This document shows, piece by piece, positions 7,417 to 13,241 of a stretch of 13,241 nt of DNA. Numbering within the stretch: the stretch's first letter is position 1; every line of letters begins with the position of its first letter. A program made the translations under genes and the position numbers. The notes under the pieces were generated by a model. That model saw only the letters and a program-made list of their open reading frames with translations. It searched no databases and was not told the origin of the DNA. The DNA lies in the NCBI GenBank assembly GCA_003161515.1, contig PMOH01000298.1:247-13487 (forward strand). Direction: 5' to 3'. This stretch comes from Deltaproteobacteria bacterium (lineage in GTDB: Bacteria; Desulfobacterota; Binatia; Binatales; Binataceae).

Positions 7417-7695
7417 TTAGTTCTTGTCGCCGCGATGAGTAGTGACGTTATGCGGCGCCACCGGATCGTGAATCGGATGCGTTGCCGGTGCGCCATCTCG
7501 CGCCGCGATCGTCTGCGCGCATCGCATGTGCATCGCCGGCTCGCCGGTTATTTTGGTTCCGAAACCAAAACGGCCGCCGCAGTGATGGCACTTGTCGTCC
7601 GCCATCGCGCGCATTGTGTGACACTTGGCATGATCGCAGGATCCGCGGCACGGACCCCCCGCCATTCCGGGAGTAGGAATAATGACGACGCTCAT
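7417..7695 (-). CDS. Small cysteine-rich, probably metal-binding protein of unknown function
   Basis: A 92-residue protein starting at an ATG with a good GAGGA ribosome site 7 bases upstream. It has six cysteines: Cys16, Cys20 and Cys25 in GPCRGSCDHAKC, then Cys36 and Cys39 in KCHHCGG, and Cys59 in MHMRC. Histidines at 26, 37, 38 and 56 lie among them. The C-x3-C-x4-C ... C-x2-C ... H-x2-C layout looks like two metal (zinc or Fe-S) sites, with a glycine-rich GGRFGFGTKI turn between. No signal peptide is evident, so it should be cytoplasmic. The last ~25 residues are His/Pro-rich and probably disordered. It lies on the same strand 80 bases upstream of the amidohydrolase and could share its transcript or stand alone. 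I do not recognise a named family. Confidence 0.72.
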   Translation of the reverse strand: MSVVIIPTPGMAGGPCRGSCDHAKCHTMRAMADDKCHHCGGRFGFGTKITGEPAMHMRCAQTIAARDGAPATHPIHDPVAPHNVTTHRGDKN

Positions 7696-8010
7696 GGTTT
7701 CATCCTCGCATTCTCTTGTGCAGTAACTCGTAGCACCACAACCCCAGCGTCACGCGTACATTAGAGCATCTAACTATTTGTAGCAAGTTCGACACATACA
7801 GTTAGTGGCTCTTTTATACTTTTAGCTAATGCACCGTTTCGCCGCTTCATTCAACTTTAAGCAATGTACTCCGGTCGATTTTGATTCGCAAGAAGCCTTG
7901 GCACAGGTAAGTTGACTTGGAAGCGACTGATGATGGCTAGACATAGCGTCTTATTGAATAAGCTGGCGACAAGGCTTGGATCGGAATCGGAATGCAGCGC
8001 AGCTAATGAC
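7696..8010. other. Intergenic stretch, AT-richer than its surroundings, no gene seen
   Basis: About 315 bases between two minus-strand genes. The part from about 7760 to 7870 is clearly richer in A and T than the flanking coding DNA and probably holds the promoter of the cysteine-rich gene at 7417-7695. On the minus strand a TATAAA-like hexamer occurs near 7812-7817, but no convincing -35 partner at normal spacing was found. Reading frames that cross it are extensions of antisense frames over neighbouring genes and do not look like proteins. No hairpin terminator with a T-run was found after the gene ending at 8011. Confidence 0.5.
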
Positions 8011-8463
8011 TCAGGCGCTCGGCAACGAACTGCCGAGCAAGCTGCGCGAGCGCTCGAGATTGCGCCGGATGTAGCCACGCACCTGGCGCGCGACGCTCTC
8101 ATCGACATTGCCGAGCGCGACCGCGGTCGCAAACTCGGCTATCGCAGCTTCCATCGCGCGACGGTCCGGCGGATTCTTCGCACCCGCGCGAGTGGCGCGG
8201 GCGAGCCCGTCGCGCAGCCCGCCTTTTTTCGCGATGTGCTTGTCACCGAGCCGCTTGAGCGCGGCGAACGTCGCGCGCAGATCTTTTATCTCGGCGGCGT
8301 CGTAAGCGGGCGCCGACTCGAGCGCCGCCGCCGCGTGCGCGAGCATCGCGATCGCCGACATCGCCTGCCCTTGCGCATACGGCGACGTCAGTTCGGGCAT
8401 CAGCGCTTCCATGATCGTCCGCTGCATTCCGCTGATCAGTTCATTCAAGGTTGGCCGCAGCAT
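8011..8463 (-). CDS. Helical protein of unknown function paired with the phosphotransferase
   Basis: A 150-residue, mostly alpha-helical, Ala/Arg/Leu-rich protein without signal peptide, membrane segment or known motif. Segments such as MLRPTLNELISGMQRTIMEALMPEL (1-25) and the alanine-rich AMSAIAMLAHAAAALES (34-50) suggest amphipathic helices; YIRRNLERSRSLL (131-143) forms a basic C-terminal helix. A GAGGTG ribosome site lies 6 bases before the ATG, and the gene starts 9 bases after the stop of the phosphotransferase gene, so the two are one transcript. I recall short helical proteins next to ACAD10/11-like phosphotransferases in other environmental bacteria, so it may be a partner or regulator of that enzyme, but this is inference from position. 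Confidence 0.75.
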   Translation of the reverse strand: MLRPTLNELISGMQRTIMEALMPELTSPYAQGQAMSAIAMLAHAAAALESAPAYDAAEIKDLRATFAALKRLGDKHIAKKGGLRDGLARATRAGAKNPPDRRAMEAAIAEFATAVALGNVDESVARQVRGYIRRNLERSRSLLGSSLPSA

Positions 8464-8472
8464 CGCATCACC

Positions 8473-9477
8473 TCAAACCAATCGAAGTTGGCCGGCCAGG
8501 TCCCCCAACAGCGCCGGCAGCAGCAGTTCAAGGAACGGCATCACCGCGTCCGACGTTCGTCGCTCGACGAAATCGCGGATGCCGGTCAGGCAAATCACCG
8601 CCATCTTCGCGTTGCCGAGCACCTGGTAGAAAAACAGGCGTTCGCGATCGACGTGATGTCCCGTCTTTTGTTCATAGAGCCGATAAAACGCCTCGCGCTC
8701 TATCAGGCCGCCCGCCAATTCCTCGCGCCCCCAGAACATCATCGACGCCCACCCGAGATCCTCCATCGGGTCGCCGAGATGCGCCATCTCCCAATCGAGC
8801 ATCGCGATAATTCCGTTCTCGTCGTACAGATAGTTTCCCGAACGATAGTCGCCGTGAACGACGACGATGCGGTCGGCGACCACCGGGTTGGCTTTGAGCC
8901 ACGCGAACGCGGCGTCGAGGATCGGATAGTGCTCGCCCATGCGATCGCGTTCGTAGATTTCGCTCCAATGCGCAGCCTGGATGCGCGCGGGCTGTTCCAG
9001 ATTTTTCGGAGCGCCAAGAAGCTCGAGCCCGCATTCGCGATAGTCGAGCGATTGCAGCCGTGCGAGCTCGCTAACGAAGTCATCTGCGACCTTCGCCCGC
9101 GTCGCTTCGGGCTCCGCTGCCGGAAACGCGCCCATCCCGGTTTGTCCTGCCGCGCGATGCATGATGAAAAACGGCCGGTCCATTACGCTCGGGTCGAGCT
9201 CGAGAAACAGCGGCTCCGGAACCTTCAGGCCCGCGCGATGCATCGCGACAATCACCGTGAACTCGCGCTCGCGATCGGATTTGAGCAGGCCGCCGGTCGG
9301 ATCGCGCCGACCGATCATCGGCCGCATGCGCGTCTCTCCCGCTTCGCTCCACTCGAGGTCGAACGCGTAGGTCTCGCGCGACGAACCGCCCGATATTCGC
9401 TTGAGGCCGACCACGCGATGCTCGCGCGCATGCGGCATCCGCCGCTTGAGATATTCGGTCAGTCGCTGTTGATCCAA
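8473..9477 (-). CDS. Phosphotransferase family protein (APH/ACAD10-11-like kinase)
   Basis: A 334-residue protein with the aminoglycoside-phosphotransferase/choline-kinase fold, nearest to the ACAD10/ACAD11 kinase-domain type. The nucleotide loop is RISGGSSRETY (27-37). The N-lobe has RRDPTGG (57-63), characteristic of this subgroup. The catalytic loop HGDYRSGN (208-215) contains catalytic Asp210, and the metal-binding DWE (228-230) is followed by AHLGDPMEDLGW. All key residues are present. In mammals ACAD10/11 kinase domains phosphorylate 4-hydroxyacyl-CoAs during hydroxy-acid breakdown, so a hydroxyacyl substrate is a reasonable guess and antibiotic resistance is not. The start is a TTG; an in-frame stop lies 21 bases upstream, so the only other start choice is the internal Met14. 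No strong ribosome site was seen. The helical protein gene follows 9 bases downstream. Confidence 0.92.
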   Translation of the reverse strand: MDQQRLTEYLKRRMPHAREHRVVGLKRISGGSSRETYAFDLEWSEAGETRMRPMIGRRDPTGGLLKSDREREFTVIVAMHRAGLKVPEPLFLELDPSVMDRPFFIMHRAAGQTGMGAFPAAEPEATRAKVADDFVSELARLQSLDYRECGLELLGAPKNLEQPARIQAAHWSEIYERDRMGEHYPILDAAFAWLKANPVVADRIVVVHGDYRSGNYLYDENGIIAMLDWEMAHLGDPMEDLGWASMMFWGREELAGGLIEREAFYRLYEQKTGHHVDRERLFFYQVLGNAKMAVICLTGIRDFVERRTSDAVMPFLELLLPALLGDLAGQLRLV

Positions 9478-9537
9478 TCTAGTGTCGGTCCATTCCTAAT
9501 CATCATGGACAAAGCCCGCAGCGCAAGCGCACGCGCT

Positions 9538-9636
9538 GTCATCCTGACGGAGGGAGCAACGCGACCGGCTGGAAGGATCTCGGACAGCTTCGCGCTAGCG
9601 AAGCCGGTTCCGGTTTCCGAAATCGCGCAGCGCTCC
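9538..9636. repeat. REP-like intergenic element behind the luciferase-like gene
   Basis: This non-coding block begins 8 bases past the stop of the minus-strand gene at 9645. It contains a 7-bp hairpin, GCTTCGC (9587-9593), loop GCTA, GCGAAGC (9598-9604). Its part 9600-9636 matches, with 4 differences in 37 bases, the reverse complement of 13205-13241, which lies at the same place just after another gene. Read with the gene, the distal part carries GAGATCCTTC (9572-9581) and TCAGGATGAC (9538-9547), words I recall from dispersed repeats of soil bacteria. A REP-like family or mRNA-end structure is likely. Confidence 0.65.
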
Positions 9637-9644
9637 ATTTCTTC

Positions 9645-10565
9645 TTACGCAAACGCGGGCATCACTTCCTTCGCGAACAACTCGAGCGTCGGCGGCGGCG
9701 CGAAGTCGCTGAAGAAAATCGTGAACGTCGTGATTCCCATCGCGACCCGCTTCCTGAGCTCCTCGATCAACTGCTTCGGCGTGCCTTTGATTCCGGTGGT
9801 GACGAACGGCTTGAGCATCTGCGCCGCCTTCCACTTCGCCTCGACTTCCGCGTCGCTCGTGCCGATGCACACCAGCAACTGCTCCGAGATGTCGATCGTA
9901 TTCACGTCGCGCCCGACGTCTTTGCAATGCTGCTTGAGCACGTTGAACTTGTGCTCGAAGCTTTCGTAACCGGCCGGGCAATTCCAGCGGTCGGCGAATT
10001 TCGCGACCAGCTTCAACATGATCTTCTCGCCGCTGCCGCCAATCGTGATCGGTGGATGCGGCTGCTGCACCGGCTTCGGATTGCAGATCGCTTCCTTGAT
10101 TTGGTAGTGCCGCCCCTCGAACGACGCGCGCTTCTCGGTGAACATCAGCTTCATGACGTGCAGGCCTTCCTCGAACATCTTGAGCCGCGTGCCCATCGAC
10201 GGAAACTGGTAACCGTACGCCTTGTACTCTTCGTCCATCCAGCCCGCGCCGTAGCCGATTTCGAGACGGCCATTGCTGATGTGATCGATCGTCGAGAGCG
10301 TCTTCGCCAGCAGCGCCGGGTTGCGATACGAGTTGCACATCACCAGCGTGCCGATCCGAATTTTTTCAGTCTTTGCCGACAGCCCCGCCATCAGCGCCAG
10401 GCATTCATGATGGTCGAGGTCGGGCATCCCGCGCGTCCACATATGATCGACAAGCCAAATGGAATGGTAGCCGAGCTTTTCGCATCGATGCGCCCGCTCC
10501 TCGAGCTGATGCCACGACTGTCCGGCTTGCGGAGAGAACAGGGCGAATTGCACTTTCTTGCTCAT
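9645..10565 (-). CDS. Luciferase-like (LLM class) F420-dependent oxidoreductase
   Basis: A 306-residue TIM-barrel flavin/F420 enzyme of the bacterial luciferase-like superfamily, in the group usually annotated as LLM class F420-dependent oxidoreductase. Visible family features are the N-terminal strand VQFALFSPQ, LGYHSIWLVDHMW (31-43), the IRIGTLVMCNSYRNPALLAKTLSTIDHISNGR region (69-100), IGYGAGWMDEEYKAYG (103-118), and PPITIGGSGEK (171-181), which contacts the cofactor phosphate in relatives. These enzymes oxidise or reduce alcohols, aldehydes or thioesters with F420, or act as FMN monooxygenases; sequence alone does not settle which. A GGGAG ribosome site lies about 9 bases before the ATG. 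The gene stands alone: 167 bases separate it from the phosphotransferase downstream, holding a repeat element, and 134 bases separate it from the secreted-protein gene upstream, with nothing recognisable. Confidence 0.92.
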   Translation of the reverse strand: MSKKVQFALFSPQAGQSWHQLEERAHRCEKLGYHSIWLVDHMWTRGMPDLDHHECLALMAGLSAKTEKIRIGTLVMCNSYRNPALLAKTLSTIDHISNGRLEIGYGAGWMDEEYKAYGYQFPSMGTRLKMFEEGLHVMKLMFTEKRASFEGRHYQIKEAICNPKPVQQPHPPITIGGSGEKIMLKLVAKFADRWNCPAGYESFEHKFNVLKQHCKDVGRDVNTIDISEQLLVCIGTSDAEVEAKWKAAQMLKPFVTTGIKGTPKQLIEELRKRVAMGITTFTIFFSDFAPPPTLELFAKEVMPAFA

Positions 10566-10699
10566 TTAAGATTACTCCCGATAGGAAATTGGCAGCGCGT
10601 GAGCCACCCGCCGACTCTGTTTCGCACGCCGCACCGCTGAGGGTCAACTACTTTCTGTGTCATCTCTACCACTGGTGGTGTACCGCCTTTGGCATACCA

Positions 10700-11293
10700 C
10701 TACCGGTAGGTTCGTTCCGTCAAATCTTGTTTTCGGAGTGACGTAGTGGGTGAGCGGGAGTCCGGAAGGGTGGAGGCAATCAAGATGTGATTCATAGGGT
10801 ATTTGTAGCACTGGATTGCGGCCGTCGTAAGGCTGAACAGTTCATCCTGAAATTTGGAGCCGCGCGTCGAGGACTCGGGGGCTGGCGTCGGAGCCGGCGA
10901 CGCCAGCGGCGCTATAAATTTCCAGGCGCCGTTCTTCAGACGAAACGGTCCTTGCTGCTTGTAGGTGGGGGCTGGCCACTCGGGAGACTGCTCGGCGGTG
11001 GGTGCCGCATTCCTGGCACGCCACTGCATTTCTAATGCTCCCCGACATAGGTGTCCGCAGTTGTAATTTTCAGCGACGCCCGGCAAGTTCATGCAGCGCT
11101 GCCATTCTCTATTCCAGACATCCGGCTCCAGAATCTGCGGCGGCGGAGACGAAGGCGCTCCAGGGCACCAGTTTGGGTTTGGCACTGTGGGCGTGGGAAC
11201 CGCCGGCGGCTGCTGTGCGTCAGCGGGCACTCCCGTGAGCGCTACGCCGATCCCGACGAGAATCACGATTGCTGCTACCCTTACTGACTTCAT
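10700..11293 (-). CDS. Secreted cysteine-containing protein with a probably altered C-terminus
   Basis: A 197-residue protein of unknown function. Residues 1-27 form a clear Sec signal peptide (hydrophobic VAAIVILVGIGVALTGV, cleavage near ADA-QQ). A Pro-rich linker (28-52) follows, then a compact part with Cys43, Cys67, Cys80 and Cys84 that could form two disulfides, aromatic residues in WNREWQRC and EMQWRARN, and the segment GPFRLKNGAWKFIAPL (115-130). From residue 139 on, the reading frame runs through a ~75-bp repeat. Relative to the other copy, one base is missing here; with that base restored the frame would read FQG-stop and the protein would be 150 residues long. The present tail (150-197) looks random and lacks domain character, so it is probably a frameshift read-through. 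The ribosome site GAGGGAG is unusually close to the ATG. Confidence 0.68.
   Translation of the reverse strand: MKSVRVAAIVILVGIGVALTGVPADAQQPPAVPTPTVPNPNWCPGAPSSPPPQILEPDVWNREWQRCMNLPGVAENYNCGHLCRGALEMQWRARNAAPTAEQSPEWPAPTYKQQGPFRLKNGAWKFIAPLASPAPTPAPESSTRGSKFQDELFSLTTAAIQCYKYPMNHILIASTLPDSRSPTTSLRKQDLTERTYR
10804..10877. repeat. Direct repeat copy 1 (74 bp), inside the end of the secreted-protein gene
   Basis: This copy matches 11305-11379 in the same orientation, with 4 substitutions and one single-base gap in 75 columns. Similarity stops abruptly at both ends. It covers codons for about residues 139-164 of the minus-strand secreted protein. The missing base (near 10847) keeps that frame open, where the other copy would read a TGA stop. 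Confidence 0.9.
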
Positions 11294-11304
11294 GCTCCCT
11301 CATC

Positions 11305-11379
11305 TGTAGCACTGGATTGTGGTCGTCGTAAGGCTGAACAGTTCATCCCTGAAATTTGGAGCCGCGCGTCGCGGACTTG
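11305..11379. repeat. Direct repeat copy 2 (75 bp), between the divergent secreted-protein and hydrolase genes
   Basis: Second copy of the repeat at 10804-10877, 501 bases away. It lies in the 121-base gap between the starts of two divergent genes: 12 bases upstream of the secreted-protein ATG and 35 bases upstream of the hydrolase ATG. It must therefore contain or abut both promoters. No clear -10/-35 pair was identified in it. Confidence 0.9.
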
Positions 11380-11414
11380 TGCGGTGACGTGAAATTGTGG
11401 AGAGGATTACGCCC

Positions 11415-12548
11415 ATGAAGATTCGACGACGCATCACCCTTGAGGTTCTCGCGCTCCTGCTTCTTCTCGTCGCGACTGGCGTATCAGCCGGTGACTTCCA
11501 AGCCGTCGGCGCGGCCAGCGAGCTGAAGGGCGCGCCGGGAATTTACGAATGGACCTACCAGGCGACCGTTGGCAAATCGCCGTTCGATAAAATCGCATTG
11601 CATCGCGTCGCCAAGGGGTCAAATCCGCCCACCCATCCAGAGGCCGTCGTGCTCTACCTGCCCGGCACCAACATGAACGGCGAAGTTGCGCTCGACGATC
11701 CGCGCTACTCGTTCCAGGTTTACCTTGCGGAGCACGGAGTTGACGTGTGGTCGATGGACTATCGCACGCATTTCATTCCGCCGCAGACTCCGGAGAGCGA
11801 TCTGTCAGAGCTCGCGGGATGGACCAACGATCTTTTCGAATCGGACATCGACGCGGCAGCGAAATTCGTTAACGAAAAAACCGGCCGCGACAAACTGTTC
11901 GTCGCCGGCTTCAGCCGCGGCGTCGAGTTCGCGTACCTTTACGCCGCGATGCATCCGGGGAACGTCGCGGGGATCATCGCGATCGACGGATTCATCCCCA
12001 CTCATCCGATGCGCATTGAGCAGGGGACGCCTGGACAATATGCCGTCGATATCGGCGGCAAACATCTGACGTACGACAAGCGGCACACGCTGATGCAGAT
12101 GGTGATCGACAATCCCGATCAGCCCGCGCCGATTCCCAAGTACAAAACCGCGCGCGAGAACCTCGAGCACGTCATGTACGACGCAGCCCCCGGCGACGGC
12201 GCGTTCGCGAATATGCCAGGCGGTTATTCCGACGCGGTAGTGCTCGCGAAACTGCTGATTGCGTTCGATCGTTACTGGCCGTCGGTGCAGGATGGCGAGA
12301 ATCCGTTCACGCCGGACTTGCTCGCGTCGCTGAAGGCTTCGAAAATCCCGGTGATCGCGTTCGCCAGCACCAACTTCGGCGCGAACTGGCCCAGTCAGGT
12401 CGAAGCTGCGTCGAAGTCCACCGGCGCGTCCGACCCTTCATTTACAAAATTCGACAACTGGGGCCATCTCGACGTGTTGGCCGGTACGAAGTCAGAGAGC
12501 CAGGTCTTCGCGCCGACCGCCGCGTGGATCAAGCAGCATGAGAAGTAG
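11415..12548 (+). CDS. Secreted alpha/beta-hydrolase
   Basis: A 377-residue exported hydrolase from the ATG at 11415, which has an AGAGGA ribosome site 8 bases upstream. A GTG at 11397 would add six residues ahead of the signal peptide and is less likely. Residues 1-25 form a Sec signal peptide (MKIRRR, then VLALLLLLVATGVSA, cleavage before GD). The core shows an alpha/beta-hydrolase pattern: strand VVLYLPGT (78-85) with the oxyanion-region GTNMNG, the LAEHGVDVWSMDYR region (104-117), and the nucleophile elbow GFSRG with Ser167. His351 in WGHLDVL is the likely catalytic histidine. No aspartate follows strand 7 (VIAFASTNFG), so the triad acid must lie elsewhere. Probable extracytoplasmic esterase or lipase-like enzyme; substrate unknown. 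It is divergent from the secreted-protein gene, and its end overlaps the convergent membrane-protein gene by 20 bases. Confidence 0.87.
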   Translation: MKIRRRITLEVLALLLLLVATGVSAGDFQAVGAASELKGAPGIYEWTYQATVGKSPFDKIALHRVAKGSNPPTHPEAVVLYLPGTNMNGEVALDDPRYSFQVYLAEHGVDVWSMDYRTHFIPPQTPESDLSELAGWTNDLFESDIDAAAKFVNEKTGRDKLFVAGFSRGVEFAYLYAAMHPGNVAGIIAIDGFIPTHPMRIEQGTPGQYAVDIGGKHLTYDKRHTLMQMVIDNPDQPAPIPKYKTARENLEHVMYDAAPGDGAFANMPGGYSDAVVLAKLLIAFDRYWPSVQDGENPFTPDLLASLKASKIPVIAFASTNFGANWPSQVEAASKSTGASDPSFTKFDNWGHLDVLAGTKSESQVFAPTAAWIKQHEK

Positions 12549-12840
12549 GGGGAAACGGCGGGGTATCAGGAGGAGGCTGGTCGGGACGCGGCGGCGGAAT
12601 GATCATGACCGCGGCGAGCGCCCATGCGCCAAGCGCGAGTCCCGCGATGGTCCATCGAAGCGCCGAGCGGCCGCGGCGCGACGCGACAATCGCGGTCAGC
12701 GGCGTGAGCGCGACATTTATGATGATCGAGGTCGCGATCAGGTTCGCGGGCGGCTCGTGGTACCCCATCAGGGCGAATCCCGACGCGATACTCAGAATGT
12801 TGGCGAGCGTGGTCATCGGTTTGCGCGGCGCGACCCTCAT
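12529..12840 (-). CDS. Small membrane protein, three predicted helices
   Basis: A 103-residue frame whose composition is that of a membrane protein. Hydrophobic segments lie at about 11-27 (TLANILSIASGFALMGY), 34-53 (LIATSIIINVALTPLTAIV) and 62-82 (WTIAGLALGAWALAAVMIIPP). A basic loop RRGRS (55-59) precedes the third helix, and a Pro-rich tail (83-99) follows it. The start could be the ATG at 12840 or the one at 12816; neither has a clear ribosome site. The 3' end overlaps the last 20 bases of the hydrolase gene tail to tail, and the 5' end is only 18 bases from the divergent phasin-like gene. No family recognised. The plus-strand frame here is less protein-like, so I favour the minus strand with moderate confidence. 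Confidence 0.55.
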   Translation of the reverse strand: MRVAPRKPMTTLANILSIASGFALMGYHEPPANLIATSIIINVALTPLTAIVASRRGRSALRWTIAGLALGAWALAAVMIIPPPRPDQPPPDTPPFPPTSHAA

Positions 12841-12841
12841 A

Positions 12842-12847
12842 TATGAT
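12842..12847 (+). promoter_or_regulatory. Possible -10 element for a near-leaderless phasin-like transcript
   Basis: TATGAT, close to the -10 consensus, lies 11 bases before the ATG at 12859 of the phasin-like gene. Transcription starting at normal distance would leave a leader of only a few bases, and no ribosome site at normal spacing is present. The -35 partner is poor (TTGCGC at 12821-12826, spacing 15), so this is tentative. Confidence 0.3.
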
Positions 12848-12858
12848 AGTTGAAGGGC

Positions 12859-13200
12859 ATGGCACGCCGCGACAGCGACAACCTGATGGACAAGCTTCGC
12901 CAGATGAGCGAAGAAGGCGTCACCGGCTTTTTCAACGAGATCATGTCGAACGACCGGATGCGTTCGAATCTCGGCAAGGCCGGTGAGCGCTTCATGGCCA
13001 ACAAGCAATCGTTCGACCGCAACATCGAGCAGGTGCTGGACTTCGTCAATATTCCGTCCAAGCGCGATGTGCGCGATCTGAAAGCGCGGCTCGACCATCT
13101 GAGCTCACAACTGCTGAACCTGAGCATCAAGCTCGATCGCATTCTCGATCACGAAGAGCCCGCCAAGCCCCCGGTTCGTCGCGCGAAGAAGTCCAGCTAA
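12859..13200 (+). CDS. Phasin-like / polyhydroxyalkanoate granule-associated coiled-coil protein
   Basis: A 113-residue cytoplasmic protein from the ATG at 12859; a TTG at 12850 would add three residues. The C-terminal half contains NIPSKRDVRDLKARLDHLSSQLLNLSIKLDRIL (about 68-100), a heptad coiled coil with the 'PSKxDVxxLxxxLxxL' start seen in PhaF/PhaI-type granule proteins and related small phasin-like proteins. The first half is helical and charged (DKLRQMSEEGVTGFFNEIM). The tail PPVRRAKKSS is basic and could bind DNA or a granule surface. No PHA synthase or other PHA gene is visible in the window, so granule association is inferred from similarity of the coiled coil only. A copy of a REP-like element begins 4 bases after the stop codon. 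Confidence 0.75.
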   Translation: MARRDSDNLMDKLRQMSEEGVTGFFNEIMSNDRMRSNLGKAGERFMANKQSFDRNIEQVLDFVNIPSKRDVRDLKARLDHLSSQLLNLSIKLDRILDHEEPAKPPVRRAKKSS

Positions 13201-13204
13201 TCAA

Positions 13205-13241
13205 GGACCGCTGCGCGATCTCAGAGACCGGAACCGGCTTC
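13205..13241. repeat. REP-like element, second copy, cut by the window end
   Basis: The last 37 bases match the reverse complement of 9600-9636 with 4 differences. In both places the element follows a stop codon by a few bases and has the same orientation relative to the gene. The copy runs off the window before the hairpin half seen at 9587-9604. Confidence 0.65.

Noticed and set aside
5948..7420. 490-codon plus-strand frame opposite the amidohydrolase
   Set aside because: Arg-rich antisense shadow; the minus strand encodes a recognisable enzyme.
7857..8132. 91-codon minus-strand frame in the AT-richer gap
   Set aside because: It overlaps the start of the repeat-free gap and the end of the better-supported gene at 8011-8463 in another frame, with Arg/Ala/Ser-biased shadow composition.
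7912..9969. 685-codon plus-strand frame, the longest in the window
   Set aside because: It runs antisense across the helical-protein, phosphotransferase and luciferase-like genes. The first part over 7912-8000 reads a little more protein-like, but shows no motif and no ribosome site.
9595..10338. 247-codon minus-strand frame overlapping the luciferase-like gene
   Set aside because: Same strand but a different frame; composition is of an out-of-frame shadow and the LLM gene explains the region.
10878..11304. Possibility that the segment between the 75-bp direct repeats is an insertion sequence
   Set aside because: At about 430 bases it has no transposase and no terminal inverted repeats. The repeats are far longer than a normal target-site duplication.

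Overview
The window is about 13 kb of GC-rich chromosomal DNA from what looks like a free-living soil or sediment bacterium. The gene families are a zinc-independent quinone oxidoreductase, an HCCA-isomerase-like DsbA-fold protein, a luciferase-like F420/FMN oxidoreductase, an ACAD10/11-type phosphotransferase, PhyH dioxygenase, amidohydrolase-2 and phasin-like proteins. This mix recalls the Binatota (Candidatus Binatus-like, formerly deltaproteobacterial) lineage. That placement is inferred from gene content only; there is no rRNA or marker gene here. No tRNA, rRNA, CRISPR array, transposase or phage gene was found.

Left part (1-3525). A minus-strand group holds a quinone oxidoreductase (206-1174), an HCCA-isomerase-like protein (1236-1817) and a small secreted protein (1938-2222). 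A plus-strand pair follows: an HxlR regulator (2377-2877) and a HAD phosphatase (2896-3525).

Centre (3534-7695). A tight minus-strand operon runs amidohydrolase-2, PhyH dioxygenase, TPP-dependent lyase/synthase. The PhyH plus TPP-enzyme pairing has the logic of alpha-oxidation (2-hydroxylation, then C1 cleavage) and is the best candidate for an interesting metabolic module. Upstream of it lies a small cysteine-rich protein (7417-7695), followed by an AT-richer stretch without a convincing gene (7696-8010).

Right part (8011-13241). A helical protein of unknown function is paired with a phosphotransferase, followed by a luciferase-like oxidoreductase (all minus strand). Next come a secreted cysteine-containing protein lying between two ~75-bp direct repeats, a secreted alpha/beta hydrolase (plus), a small three-helix membrane protein (minus) and a phasin-like coiled-coil protein (plus).

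Non-coding structure includes a hairpin after the quinone oxidoreductase gene, an 18-bp-period direct repeat near the left edge, and a REP-like element present just after two different genes (9538-9636 and, cut by the window end, 13205-13241).
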